Shown here: in pieces, positions 9,835 through 20,089 of the stretch
Layout: each line of letters begins with the position of its first letter
Numbering within the stretch: position 1 is the first letter of the stretch
Assembly (NCBI GenBank): GCA_030220185.1
Contig: JASPKZ010010277.1
Location: 896,501-960,500, forward strand
From: Diploptera punctata
Taxonomy: Eukaryota > Arthropoda > Insecta > Blattodea > Blaberidae
DNA: 64,000 nt
Direction: 5' to 3'
The notes under the pieces: generated by a model
Told to the model about the DNA's origin: nothing
The model's input: only the letters and a program-made list of their open reading frames with translations
The model's database searches: none
Translations under genes and position numbers: made by a program

Positions 9835-10670
9835 ATTAAACTATTCATTAATAAGATTAAAATTATAATAGCTTCAAATATAACTTGTTTGATATTTTTC
9901 TTTCTGATATAATGCTGTATTTGTAGCACTTTGTTTTTTATAAGTGTAGGAGGTGTTACATTTCGTGATCTCCTAAATATATTCATTGCTTATCTAAAGC
10001 AGTGGTTCACATTCAGTGCTGTAATGCGTGTTGTGAACAACTCGAGCTTGTAACAGATATGATCATTAGAATTTATGAGACAGGTCATGGTCCCACACAA
10101 TGCTGCATATCAAGATTTCTATGAAAAAGTAACAAGAATTACAACTATAATTAGAACGATAATTTGTCAATTATATTACCTTGGAAATATGTCTGAAGGC
10201 CTGTATCAAAATTGAAGAATTATTACGTACATTTTGTCCATATACCTTTATCGAGTTATGCCCAGATACGAATTATGACGCTAATGACTTCATTTGTTGG
10301 AGAGCGTCGTTAAATAAAACACAACTAACCTGTTCCAGCGATTCCTAACGTTTTTTGACTCGCGAACTGCTTCCAAAACGATCTGAGTTAGGTGAAGCAC
10401 TGACTTTTAAATATATACAGTACACATACATAAAAATTAATTCCAAGCAAAAGGTTTAATAACCTTAAATTAACTTAAACCTTAACGGCTAAAAGCTAAA
10501 GTTACTCTAGTAATGTCTTAGACGTGTTGGCGAAATACGTTGTTACATAATTTTAAATCAGGCATTCGTGGTAAATATTAATTTATTGTGGAAATAATGA
10601 GACAAATTCCCGATGTTACACATATGCAACAAGGGACATTATAGGGTTAATTCAGTTTTAAAATTATATT
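9835..10670. other. No confidently recognised feature
   Basis: AT-rich. The part near 10335-10400 reads like the start of a hAT-type non-autonomous repeat (a GACTCGCGAACTGC block), and 11135-11210 could be the other end, but the ends do not align well enough to call. Confidence 0.35.
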
Positions 10671-10685
10671 ATTATTATTATTACA

Positions 10686-11010
10686 TTAACAAAGGCAGAT
10701 AGTAAACAAATAGAGGCTGCTGAAATGAAGATGTTGAGAGCAATAGTAGAATACCAAAGGACCGATAAAAAGAAAAACGAAGATATAAGAACAGAACTTA
10801 ATATACTTAATCTCTATGAAAGAATAAAATATTATCAAAACACTTATCTTCAGCACGTATTCAACACGTATTACGAATGGATGAACAGCGCATACCAAGA
10901 AGAATGTATAATTATAAACCAAAAGGGAGAAGATTGTTGAGAAGACCATTGAAGAGATGGAAGGACCAATTCGACCTATAATGAGATCGGAACAGGCCAT
11001 TGGGCTTAAT
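10686..11010 (+). pseudogene. RTE-J 3' fragment
   Basis: The frame reads IEAAEMKMLRAIVEYQRTDKK, then EDIRTELNI and YYQNTYLQHV, the post-catalytic part of an RTE-like protein. The C-terminal GRP block has shifted frame. The 3' end reads GAACAGGCCATTGGGCTTAA and a TGATGATG run. The same last 100 bp recur at 19222-19320. Confidence 0.7.
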
Positions 11011-11309
11011 CCTTGTTGTTGATGATGATGATGATTATTATTATTATTATTATTCTACTATTAGTATTATTACAATACTGCAAAAATGAATAAAGCAATA
11101 ATAGACCTAACCTCAAAACCTGCCACTACAGAAACGTTTTTGGCGAACCCTTTGAAATATATGGCGAATCCCCTGGTGGTTTGCTAACCACAGGTTGGGA
11201 AACGATGATCTAAGGTATACTAGTATAGTCATGAAGTTCTGAGATTTTACGCCTAAGGATAGGCACCCACAAGAATCTGAATGTCTCACAAGATGCCGAT
11301 AACTAGGCG

Positions 11310-12200
11310 TACGCTTAAATAGAATCACATCCTCCCTCAAAATAGTCGCCTTTGGCCGTCATGCACGTTTGCCAACGGTTGTGGGTATAGCTGTTGGAAG
11401 CACCGCTGAAAGATGTTGGTAGGAAGGTCCCGTTTGGCTTCTCTTGTGGCAGTCATGACCTCTTTGGAAGAATGAATTCTACGCTCACGTAGGATTGCTT
11501 TCATGCGAGGAAAGAGAAACAAATCTCATGTGATCATCATGTTGGTCTTCCGACAGAATTCCTGGCACACTGTGCTGGGTAAGGTAACACGATACATGTC
11601 CAGGTTATCAGACAGAATTTTGTAACAAGTACCATGGCTGACCCCTGCTTCCAGATCGTCTACTGATTGGGAGCGGTTACACGCACTAACGTCACACATT
11701 CTTCGATCTTGCGTTTAGTTCGAATTGTTTGTGGCCGACCAGTACGCACATTATGTTCCAAACTGTATCTTCCTTGCAAAAAGCGTCGGTGCCACCTAAA
11801 CACTGCCGACAAACGAAATCCACCCTAGTAAATATTGCTCTCATCTGGACAACCCTGGAAATTTGATATTAGCACGCATATAAAATAAAGGGAGGGGATA
11901 CCACCACAAACGCTTAAGTTTAACACCCCCGACAACGCCCTCAAAATATGATTACAAATCAAAATTGTTGTAACATATTCAAAAAGCGTCGGTGCCACCT
12001 AAACACAACACTGCGTCTCATTGCGTACTCGCCGTAAACTTACTGCATCATTTGAAACGTTTCGACAGCGGTTTTGCCTAATTTCTGACAGAACTTGATG
12101 TTGCTCTGACTGTAACATCTCGAGTTCCGACATGCGCATTCAAATCACCATCAGACAAATGCAGTAGTTCTGCTTGCAGTGAATGCACTCAACTGTCTCT
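11310..12200 (-). pseudogene. Mariner-type transposase pseudogene lacking catalytic core
   Basis: Minus-strand translation gives an N-terminal helix-turn-helix: SNIKFCQKLGKTAVETFQMM, a stop, then VYGEYAMRRSVVFRWHRRF. Next come VRTGRPQTIRTKRKIEECV and VSHGTCYKILSDNLDMYRV, and after a gap in the family order FLFPRMKAILRERR, NIFQRCFQQLY and GDYFEGG. The order fits a mariner protein related to the transposase part of SETMAR. The segment that should hold the catalytic aspartates between the linker and FLFPRMK is missing. A 26-bp direct repeat (about 11779-11804 and 11983-12008) brackets 178 bp of extra sequence within the N-terminal region. It is non-functional. Confidence 0.75.
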
Positions 12201-12320
12201 TCTGGGACGAGAGACTAACTAAAAAGGTACCATACCACGGCTATAGCGTAACACGGCGCCACTATGCGCTCATTCTCAAAACTTAATGAACTGTACCACG
12301 TATGTATTTTCCTAGTTTCA

Positions 12321-12750
12321 CGAATTAACTGTTAAAGCTAACTGTGTTAATAAATTAACATACTTTGTGAGATTCACTGATTAGTGATGTCTGATATGTA
12401 GTAATGTGATAAATGATCCGTCCCAAGTGATTATATGTGTTGTACACTAGAATTACCACCAAGTACTTTGTTCGGAAGTTGATCTTCTTCACCAATTCTA
12501 TTGCCTGCTTGTTGTTTATATGTTGTACTTTTCGAATGCGACTTTAATATTCAGGGATTTATGAAATCAGATTGATGTGTATCTACAGTTTTAACTTGAA
12601 TAACAATGTCTATTCTTAACAAAATCTCTTACTATCTTCGTTGCCTCCTTTTTAAATGTTGTAATAAGCTTACACCAAATAAAGTTAACTGTCCTTTACG
12701 TTGCCCTTCAATATCAAACTTCCTTTTACATTAACGAAACGTTGATTCGC
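12321..12750. other. No recognised feature
   Basis: AT-rich spacer before a LINE endonuclease fragment; no family motif found. Confidence 0.45.
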
Positions 12751-12757
12751 ACGTGTA

Positions 12758-13433
12758 GAGTTTATTGAGACTTTTGATATATTAGCTCTAGGAGAAACAT
12801 GGTTAAAAGCTAATGAATGCGTAAATCTATGTAATATGAGAGGTTATTTTAAGGGTAATCAAAAGAGAGGAAAGAGAGGTAGATATCCAGGCGGTGTTGC
12901 CATTTTATATAAAGCTAACTTAGACCCATATATTAAAAAGGTAAATATTACTTTAAAAGAGGCAATTTGTATATATTACCATACAGAAAGAGCAGAAATG
13001 TGTCTGTTGTCTATTTACCGCCAACCACTAAATTCCAGGTATGCCAATCCAAATTTTTTCGTTGAATTGTCTGACTCGTTGGCAGAAATAAAAGATAGGT
13101 TTCCGGAAGCGGGAATAATAATTTTAGGGGACTTTAACTGTAGGTTTGGGGAGGAAAATATCACTTTAAAATCGGATGATAATGAAACACGAGGTGAGGG
13201 TAGGAGAAGCAAAGATAAGATTTTAAATTCAGAAGGAAACCAATTGTTAGCTTTTTGCGATGCATTTGAACTTGAAATTCTGAATGGGAAATATGGGGAA
13301 GATAAAAATGGAGAACTGACATTTATTAATAATAACATTACTATAGGAGCTAGATTTGAAATAGTGACTACCTTTTCCATCCGTTTTAATACAACATTTT
13401 TGACTTCTAAAATTGATTTATGTTTACGTTTTT

Positions 13434-13512
<79 letters not shown>

Positions 13513-13561
13513 TATAATAATATTTAATACACAAGTGATCTTCTTGGTGATAAAATATTAA
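12758..13561 (+). pseudogene. LINE apurinic-type endonuclease fragment
   Basis: The frame is open upstream of the first Met and reads ETFDILALGETWLKANE, then GRYPGGVAILYK, LLSIYRQP and IIILGDFNCRFG. These are ordered motifs of the exo/endonuclease/phosphatase fold that nicks target DNA for non-LTR retrotransposons. The metal-binding Glu (GETW) and the GDFN motif are present. The C-terminal third, with the SDH motif, is missing: after about 200 codons the frame enters an Asn run encoded by an AAT microsatellite. No RT follows, so this is a 3'-truncated relic. The clade is unresolved. Confidence 0.65.
13436..13509. repeat. AAT microsatellite
   Basis: About 24 AAT units. It truncates the endonuclease frame and sits 50 bp before a large palindrome. 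Confidence 0.9.
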
Positions 13562-13770
13562 AATATATATGCAGTCAATATGCCCATTTCACCAATTAAT
13601 GTTTTAAAATGGTCAACAAGTTTCTACAGCCAAGCTGTCATTCTCAAGACCAGATATTGACAGATATCAGTCAATATCTGGTCTTGAGAATGACAGCTTG
13701 GCTGTAGAAACTTGTTGACCATTTTAAAACATTAATTGGTGAAATGGGCATATTGACTGCATATATATTT
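13561..13770. repeat. 210-bp near-perfect palindrome
   Basis: The two 105-base arms (13561-13665, 13666-13770) are reverse complements with a single mismatch next to the centre (13662/13669). There is no spacer. Each arm holds a stem ACAGC-TTG-GCTGT followed by AGAAAC, laid out like helix II and the GAAA box of a hammerhead ribozyme. The other core box reads CUUGAGAA rather than CUGANGA, so the ribozyme reading is weak. Two other palindromes in the window, at 29.2 and 30.5 kb, have clearer motifs. Confidence 0.9.
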
Positions 13771-13861
13771 ATATAATAATAATAATATATAATAATATAT
13801 AATAATAATCATAATAATAATGATAATAACAATAGGTAATAATAATAATAATCCTAATATT

Positions 13862-14290
13862 AATAATAATACTTGTAGATGTTTCTCCTTCATGCATAAA
13901 TATATTCCCTGACTCCAGGAAGTTTTAGGTCTTCCTCTGCCTCGTCTTCCCTCGGGTTTTAATTTAAAAACACATTTTGGTAGTCGATCCTCTTCCATTC
14001 GCTAGACATGTCCGTACCATCGCAATTGCTGAGTTTTAATGTAATTTAAAATAGTATCTTCAATCTACATTTTCTACCTTATAACTGAGCTTCTAATCTT
14101 TTCTCTTCTTGAAATTCTCGCTGCCCTTCGTATAAAATCCATTTGAATTGCCAAAAGATATTTATTCGTTTTTGTTGTTCTGCTTGATAAGTAATGGTGC
14201 TTTTAACAATTATATGATATATTAGTTTTATTTTAATACTTTTATTTTTTATCCTATAATATTCCATTGAGGCAAGCAATTGCAAATTTT
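13862..14290 (-). pseudogene. RTE-K C-terminal fragment, copy 1
   Basis: Minus-strand translation reads EEDRLPKCVFKLKPEGRRGRG and RPKTSW, the C-terminal GRP block of an RTE-like protein, with shifted frames upstream. The fragment aligns well with the minus-strand copy at 21310-21610. Tail sequence lies near 13862. Confidence 0.7.
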
Positions 14291-14322
14291 AATTTATTTA
14301 TATACAGTTTTTTAATGTTTAC

Positions 14323-14515
14323 ACATCTTTCTGTGCCTAAAGTTTCATTTTCCTTCTCCACTCGTCTCTATTCACTCACTCCGTGCTCTTGTTCTTGTTC
14401 CAGTTCTTATTTCTTGCATCCACGAGTTTCGAGATCTTCTTTTCTTTCTTCTTCCAGGTGGACACCATTCCAATGTTATTGCCATCCGGCTTTAAATATT
14501 TAGGCTTTTAGCACT
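14323..14515 (-). pseudogene. RTE-like tail fragment, copy 1
   Basis: Minus-strand reading shows a DRDEW-like tail (VNRDEWRRKMKL) typical of RTE C-termini. The block is shared with 24225-24395. Confidence 0.55.
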
Positions 14516-14518
14516 GTT

Positions 14519-14775
14519 ATGTTTTTTGAAACGAACACGCAGCTGGTCTGATGCATCAACCCCCAACCTGGAGGACCAGGTGATTTTGGTCAAGATTTTC
14601 TTCCTCTAGCCTTTATCAAACCAATGACGAACTGCAAGGCAGCAGTATCTGTACCCTAGATAAGGGGCCCTCACAGGGTACTATCAGCCGGGCGTACTGA
14701 ACCCTGTTTTTTTAACGAAGTTGTTACTCCTCCCCTCACCTATTTCTACCTGGCTTGGGAGAGGCTTTGACAAAT
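14519..14775. repeat. Probable SINE-like or other repeat
   Basis: GC-richer block with AACTGCAAGGCAGCAG and an inverted pair around CCCTAGATAAGGGGCCCTCA. A loosely similar CCCCTAGATGAGGACCCC string lies near 53150. No tRNA-like box A and B pair could be placed with confidence. Confidence 0.3.
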
Positions 14776-14779
14776 TTCA

Positions 14780-15058
14780 ATAATAATAATAATAATACTA
14801 TGAAGTGGATTGATGAAGTCAAAAATGACTTAAAATTGGCAGGAATTACTAAAGAAGATATCCCAAACAGAGATATATTTAGAATTAAGGTGAATAAGTG
14901 GCAAGTTGACCAAGAGGACAAACCGAAGAAAAAGACTGGAACAACTTGGACAGATGATAGAAAACAAGCTCATAGCAATAGAATGAAAGAAATTTGGGTT
15001 CAAAGGAAACACCTCTAAGTACTTTGCGTAGTCCTACATGGGCTCATCCGCAATCAAA
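14780..15058 (+). pseudogene. RTE-like C-terminal tail
   Basis: The frame reads MKWIDEVKNDLKLAGI, then GTTWTDDRKQAHSNRMKEIW and VQRKHL before a stop. This W-DE-x-DL plus W-DDR-x-H-S-RMKEIW arrangement is known from the extreme C-terminus of some RTE-like LINEs. The fragment ends in an AAT tail and starts next to an AAT run, so it has no RT motifs. Confidence 0.6.
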
Positions 15059-15059
15059 T

Positions 15060-15091
15060 ATAATAATAATAATAATAATAATAATAGGGCC

Positions 15092-15136
<45 letters not shown>

Positions 15137-15215
15137 CAATAATAATAATAATGTTTTATTTAATCTGATAGAGGTAAGGCCTTCTCTTCCACTCAATCGG
15201 TGAATAATAAAATAA
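15060..15215 (-). mobile_element. AAT run and CR1 3' end, inverted
   Basis: A long AAT run is followed on the plus strand by TTTTATTTAATC and GGCCTTCTCTTCCACTCAA, the complement of the CR1 3' terminus. It is a minus-strand CR1 tail back to back with an RTE tail, both AAT/ATT-rich. Confidence 0.65.
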
Positions 15216-15219
15216 TACA

Positions 15220-15830
15220 AAGTTTCATATATCTAATATAAAATATCACCTGTTTACGAAGATTGACTACACTGTCATAAGTTACTTATGCACCATCATC
15301 TCTTAGATATAGAGTTATCTCGCTCTCTGTAAGGATATTCATAAACTAGTTGTTTTGTCGGATATTAGCGGAGCGTATTTTAGCGAAACTGTAGTTACAA
15401 GACGAATAATGTTGTAGCACGGTGTAGTGTCTATGGTAAGCTTGTGTTGTAGTTTAAGTAGACTTGTATGAATTTATCTTGTAGTTTCTCTGTATTGTAC
15501 TTGCTCCCAGTTCAGAGAACTACGCAGGAAGAGCTCATTCTTCCTTTTTTATTGCAAGAGAAATTTGCAACTTACATACTTCGGGACGAATATTCAGTGT
15601 TGCAACAAACGTTGCCGTCACCGTTAGAGCAAGTCTCTCGTGTTAGAAATATTACTATTTTTTCATATTTGAAGAAATTGTAGCTTCCATTTACATTGAT
15701 GCAATTCAAGTGCCAGATGTCACTCTATAGCGAATGCACATGGTTGCAATGAGAAGATATTCCTTTGACGACAAAAATTAAATAGGAATTTCAGTTGTAG
15801 CTTTTGGAAATTAATTATAAAGTAGCAATA
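15220..15830. other. No recognised feature
   Basis: A 71-codon frame at 15468-15683 has no motif I recognise. No repeat partner was seen in this window. Confidence 0.45.
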
Positions 15831-15835
15831 TAATG

Positions 15836-15960
15836 TAGTAGTAGTAGTAGTAGGACTTTATTAGACAAAAAGTAAGATATTTACAATATTATTTACAAAT
15901 ATGGGTCGCACGGGCAGTAAGCCGTACGTGCTGTTGACAGTCCGTTACAATAAAGTAATA
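15836..15960 (-). mobile_element. LINE 3' UTR tail with TAC run
   Basis: On the minus strand the sequence reads GGCTTACTGCCCGTGCGACC, then TTTTTGTCTAATAAAGTCC and a run of TAC units. The AATAAA signal just before the repeat tail is a LINE 3' end. It differs from the CR1 tails elsewhere in the window. Confidence 0.55.
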
Positions 15961-15984
15961 ATTGGTACTAGTGTAAAGAAAAAT

Positions 15985-16106
15985 AAACAACAAAAGCAGC
16001 AATAACATTACAATTACATAAAGAAAACACAATAATAATATTACAATTAAATAATAACACAATAGCATTATACACTAAAAACATTAACATTACAATTACA
16101 TTCTGA
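15985..16106. repeat. AT-rich short tandem repeats, left part
   Basis: Units built on ATTACAATTA and AACACAATAGCATTATACAC recur here and at 17668-17800, on either side of a CR1-type LINE. Confidence 0.7.
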
Positions 16107-17157
16107 CAGTGTCACGCAATGGTTCAACTCCTACCTTCGTGAGCGCCAGCAATATGTTGTAGGAAATTCTACATTACGCTCTTCTTGGACCTACCGTAAA
16201 GCTGGAGTTCCACAGGGCTCGGTGCTCGGCCCATTGCTTTTTTCAATCTATATAAACGACATATCTGACTCCCTAAAACATTGCAAACATCATTTATTTG
16301 CGGACGACATGCAGATCTACCTTCACTCAGACAAATATTATTTAAATGACGCGGTAACCAAAATTAACGAGGACCTTGACTCGCTAACGGCGTGGACAGA
16401 GAAATATGGACTTGAATTAAATCCTAGAAAGACACAAGCAATCATTATGGGCCATCAGAGACTATTATCCTCAATTAACACAAATGCAGTATTACATGTG
16501 TCACTTAATGGGGTTCAGATCCCTTATAGTGAGACAGTAAAAAATCTAGGAGTGTTTATGGATAAACATTTAATTTGGAATAAACAAATAAATAACATTT
16601 GCAAAACTATCTTCTCAATAATACACTCATTAAATCGTATAAGAAATTGTTTACCGTTTTCTCTAAGAAAAATGCTAGTAGAAACACTCGCAATGCCCCA
16701 TTTTGATTATTGTGATACTCTTTTTACTGACCTAAATACTGTTCTTACCCAAAGACTTCAACGTGTTCACAATTCTTGCATACGTTTTATTTGTGGTATA
16801 CGTAGATTTGATCACGTTACACCATCCCTGGAACAATTGTCATGGCTTCGTCTTCAAGATCGTAGAACCATCCATTCCCTATGCCTACTCTATAACATAT
16901 TACACACATCTTTACCTTATTATTTATCCACACACCGCTTCACTAAACTCTCTGATACACATAACTTAGATACCCGATCCCTTGAGCACAGTGTCCTTTA
17001 TATCCCTCCTCATCATACTACCTATTATTCGAAATCTTTTACAGTTTCTCTTGCTAGAACATGGAATTCACTTCCACCCTATGTCAGAGACTGCCAAACT
17101 TTACCATCTTTCAGAAATAAATTGAAAATAAAATCACTAACAGAAACAACTCACTAA
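16107..17157 (+). CDS. Partial reverse transcriptase of CR1/L2-type LINE
   Basis: The frame is open from the truncation point, so the first Met is not a real start. It reads QWFNSYLRERQQYVV, motif B GVPQGSVLGPLLFSIYIND, motif C HLFADDMQIYL (FADD), then GLELNPRKTQAIIMG and the thumb LGVFMDKHLIW. The C-terminal domain has LQRVHNSCIRFICGIRRFDH, LSWLRLQDRR and RTWNSLPPYVRDC, the ending known from CR1/L2 proteins. The frame is uninterrupted to its stop, about 350 codons, suggesting a fairly recent insertion. Motif A is missing because of 5' truncation. Confidence 0.8.
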
Positions 17158-17660
17158 TACTACTTTTTAAGAATTAATAATGCGTTTTTTGCATTATTTA
17201 ATAAAAATAGACTTAGGATTTGTTAATATATTTACCTAATGCCTTGTATAAAAAGCGTAGATTAATTCATTGTAGTGTATTTTTTTCCTCTTCTTTTTAT
17301 GCATAGTAAATTCGAGCTGTTATTCCTTTTTTATTCATTGTATCATTAATTTAATTTTAATTGTATTTAGTTTCATTCTATTATTAGACATTAATTTCAT
17401 TATTATTCAATATGACAGATAATGAATTGTTCAATAACTATTATTGTAACTTTTTTTTGTATTCATATGTAACATGTTTGTCCTGTCTAATATAACTACT
17501 ATTGTAATTTTTTTGTATTCATGTGTAACATATGTTTGTCCTGTTTTATATGACTATTATTGTATTTTTTTTGTATTCATATGTAACATATGCTTGTTCT
17601 GGTGAGTGGAAGAGAAGGCAACATGGCCTTAACTCCACCAGGCTAAATAAATAAATAATA
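16107..17660 (+). mobile_element. CR1/L2-type LINE, 5'-truncated
   Basis: The insert starts within RT, just before motif B, and ends with GTGAGTGGAAGAGAAGGC, CTTAACTCCACCAGGCTAAA and an AAAT tail. It sits inside a short tandem repeat tract, and ATTACAATTA is found on both sides. The 3' UTR is diverged from the element at 46.8 kb but the terminal motif is shared, so this is a sister subfamily. Confidence 0.8.
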
Positions 17661-17667
17661 AATAAAT

Positions 17668-17805
17668 AAATAACAATAATATTACAATTAAGTAATAACA
17701 CAATAGCATTATACACTAAAAAAACATTAATATTACAATTACATAAAGAAAACACATTAATATTACAATTAAATAATAACACAACAGCATTATACACTAA
17801 TTAAT
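17668..17805. repeat. AT-rich short tandem repeats, right part
   Basis: About 1.7 units of a repeat near 80 bp in length, matching the tract at 15985-16106. Confidence 0.7.
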
Positions 17806-17819
17806 TTATATATAATTGT

Positions 17820-18130
17820 TAATAATTAATGGTATTGCATTTTGATAACATATATTTATTCATGAATGAGTGTTGTCCTTATTTTTCGCGTAATGTACGT
17901 TACACAATAAAATGTATTCTGTTCTGAAAATAAGCAATAATTACAGCTTCAATTGATCTGAAAATATTTTCACAGGCGAAATGACAATGCAGTTTCTCTC
18001 AAGTATTTTAGAATAGTGGTAAGTTTTCCTTTTTTAAAAATTTTGGAAGAATGTAGTAAATATAATTAATACACGTCCGGTAGGCTTTACGTAGGAGTGA
18101 GATGTGGCTAGGGATAGGGAAATTATAGGT
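17820..18130. other. No recognised feature
   Basis: AT-rich spacer with no motif recognised. Confidence 0.45.
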
Positions 18131-18134
18131 ATTC

Positions 18135-18300
18135 TATCATAAATTGGCTAGTCTTCCGGGCTTATAGGCCGTGGTCTGGTTGTCTTCTTACTCGACGTTT
18201 CCTCTACTGCTGCGGTAGACATCATCAGGAGATACTGCGTGCTCTCTGTGAACCCCTCAACAGTCGGCTGCAGACTGGCTGGTCGTTGGAAACTGTCTCT
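18135..18300 (-). mobile_element. Hammerhead-bearing repeat, single copy
   Basis: The minus strand shares an ACCACGGCC and AGCCCGGAAGAC block with the palindrome arms at 29.2-29.5 kb and a weaker version at 33.25 kb. It carries the hammerhead motif at 18191-18231. Known Penelope-like elements carry such ribozymes in their terminal repeats; no Penelope RT is visible here, so the family is inference. Confidence 0.6.
18191..18231 (-). ncRNA. Hammerhead ribozyme motif, type I
   Basis: On the minus strand the order is CUC (stem I), CUGAUGA, a stem UCUAC/GUAGA with a CGCAGCA loop (helix II), GAAA, then CGUC and GAG closing stem I. All invariant core bases are present. Helix III is only the self-complementary ACGU, so cleavage would need a dimer. 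The predicted cut follows the C of GUC. Fold and order fit the hammerheads known from Penelope-like retroelements; activity is untested. Confidence 0.7.
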
Positions 18301-18312
18301 CTATTTATAGCA

Positions 18313-19140
18313 AATGATGTTAAGCTGTTAGTTTATGCTGATGGCCGATAGCGAGGAGCTACTAAAGGCCAACACGCACACACTATTGAGTAACACTAAG
18401 AAATTAGGACTGGAAGTAAATATCAGTAAAACTAAATATATGGTCACACGTAGAAACACATTATATAATGGAAATGGACAGCTAATGACAAATGAGGGAA
18501 ATTTTGAGGAATTGGCTGAATTCAAATACCTAGGAACAATAATCACAAATAGGAATGAGATGCACAAAGAAATTAAACATAGGCTCAATTCTGGAAATGC
18601 ATGCTATTATGCATTGCAGAGACTTTTGATGTCCCAACTCCTTTCAAAAAACGTTAAGCTGAAAATATATAAAACTATTATTTTACCAGTTATATTATAT
18701 GGGTGCGAAACATGGACTCTTACTTTAAGGGAGAAAGGAGATTACGAGTATTTGAGAATAAAGTTCTTAGGAGAATTTTGGACCAAAGAGAGATGAACAG
18801 ACAGGTGAATGGAGAAGACTACATAACAATGAACTACATGGTCTTTATAGGAAGCCAGATATAATAAGAACAGTTAAGTCCCGTAGACTGCGATGGGCAG
18901 GACATGTTGCGCGTATGGGGAATGAAAGACGTGCATGGAAACTTCTTGTAGGAAAGCCAGAAGGAAAACGCCCAGTTGGTAGACCAAGAATGAGGTGGGA
19001 GAACAACATTAACTATGATTTGAGGGAAGTAGATTATACAGGGAATGATTGGAAAGCATTATCTCAGGATAGGGATGTATGGAGAGCTTATGTCCGTGCG
19101 GCCATGAACCTACGGGTTCGATAGTGCCAGTGAGTAAGTA
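18313..19140 (+). mobile_element. RTE-A LINE copy, 5'-truncated
   Basis: Starts at KLLVYAD, inside RT motif C, which is damaged by a deletion. One frame runs at 18335-18796 through NISKTKYMV, FKYLGTIITNRNE and CETWTLTLRE, then shifts frame near 18740. The C-terminal frame at 18915-19124 reads NERRAWKLLVGKPEGKRP, GRPRMRW and DRDVWRAYVRAAMNLRVR. A TAAG run follows the stop by about 20 bp and is the family tail. Confidence 0.85.
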
Positions 19141-19221
19141 AGTAAGATGTTTGTTCATTTTTAAAAGATTACTTTAATGAATTTGTACCCCAAAATTTAG
19201 AAAACATACACATGTTCTCAG

Positions 19222-19325
19222 AATGTTGGGAAGACCATTGAAGAGATGGAAGGGCCAATTTGACCTATAATGAGATCGGAACAGGCCATTGGGCTTAATC
19301 CTTATTGATTGTTATTATTATCATT
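19222..19325 (+). mobile_element. RTE-J 3' end fragment
   Basis: GGAAGACCATTGAAGAGATG and GAACAGGCCATTGGGCTTAA match the 3' end of the RTE-J copy at 10.7-11.0 kb, followed by a TTA/TCA run. Confidence 0.75.
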
Positions 19326-19339
19326 ATTATTATTATCAT

Positions 19340-19745
19340 CATTTAATCAGTTGTGTTTAATTAATATGAATTCATTTATGAATTGCTGCCAAGCTAACTC
19401 GAGGTTGAAGTAGGAGCCTTAATTTTACAACTGTGCAATCAGTTAAGTTGTGACTTGATTTTCAGGTGAGAATTTTATTGAAGAGAAAGGAGAATGAGAA
19501 AGCTTTGCAATATTGACGCTGGGTTGTGAATAAAGTGAATGTAAAGCAGCATGACGCCAGCACCATCTACATTTTCATATCTGAATGAAAATCTGCGATT
19601 CTCATAATTTGCCGAATTTTGCAAGTGAATATTCTCTTTGATGAATGACTTTTGGTTCGATTCCTGTATCTTATTTTCATAACGAAGCAATTAAATTAAA
19701 TGTTATGCTTTGTTATGTTTGGATATTTTCAGAATATTAAATACA
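19340..19745. other. No recognised feature
   Basis: No motif or repeat partner recognised. Confidence 0.4.
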
Positions 19746-19754
19746 TTCATGATT

Positions 19755-19925
19755 TTGAAAGTGGACCAGCCTCGTAAAAGCTTCTGACTACAGTTCATGA
19801 AGTCTCTGGTTCCATTCCCGGTGATACCATAGGCATTTCCATTTAAAGGGAATTATTGCTGTGATAGCCCACAGTCTGGGATTTGGGTTCATTTTCCAGA
19901 GAAATTCCAAGATAATCACCCCTTA
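19755..19925 (+). mobile_element. Candidate decayed SINE
   Basis: A GGTTCCATTCCCGG segment resembles a worn box B, and the surrounding order looks tRNA-like. No second copy was seen in the window, so this is weak. Confidence 0.25.
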
Positions 19926-20089
19926 TCATTGGATAATTTAAATGTATTATTATTAATAGGCCTAGTCAAATTATTTTTTTGCGGACGTTGGAGATCATAG
20001 ATCGTAGTTGGCATATAAATAATTAATTAGTTATTAATTAGAATCAGGATACGATAATTAACTGTATATTCTATTGTAGGGTGTTCTGC

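Noticed and set aside
10335..11215. hAT-type element flanking RTE-J
   Set aside because: Wording near both ends resembles hAT repeats, but I could not align the ends as inverted repeats or find an 8-bp duplication.
13015..13512. 165-residue minus-strand frame starting with a Leu run
   Set aside because: It is the antisense of the LINE endonuclease, and the Leu run is the AAT microsatellite read on the other strand.
13683..13717. Hammerhead ribozyme in the 13.6-kb palindrome
   Set aside because: Helix II and GAAAC are there, but the CUGANGA box reads CUUGAGAA, so it was not listed as an RNA feature.
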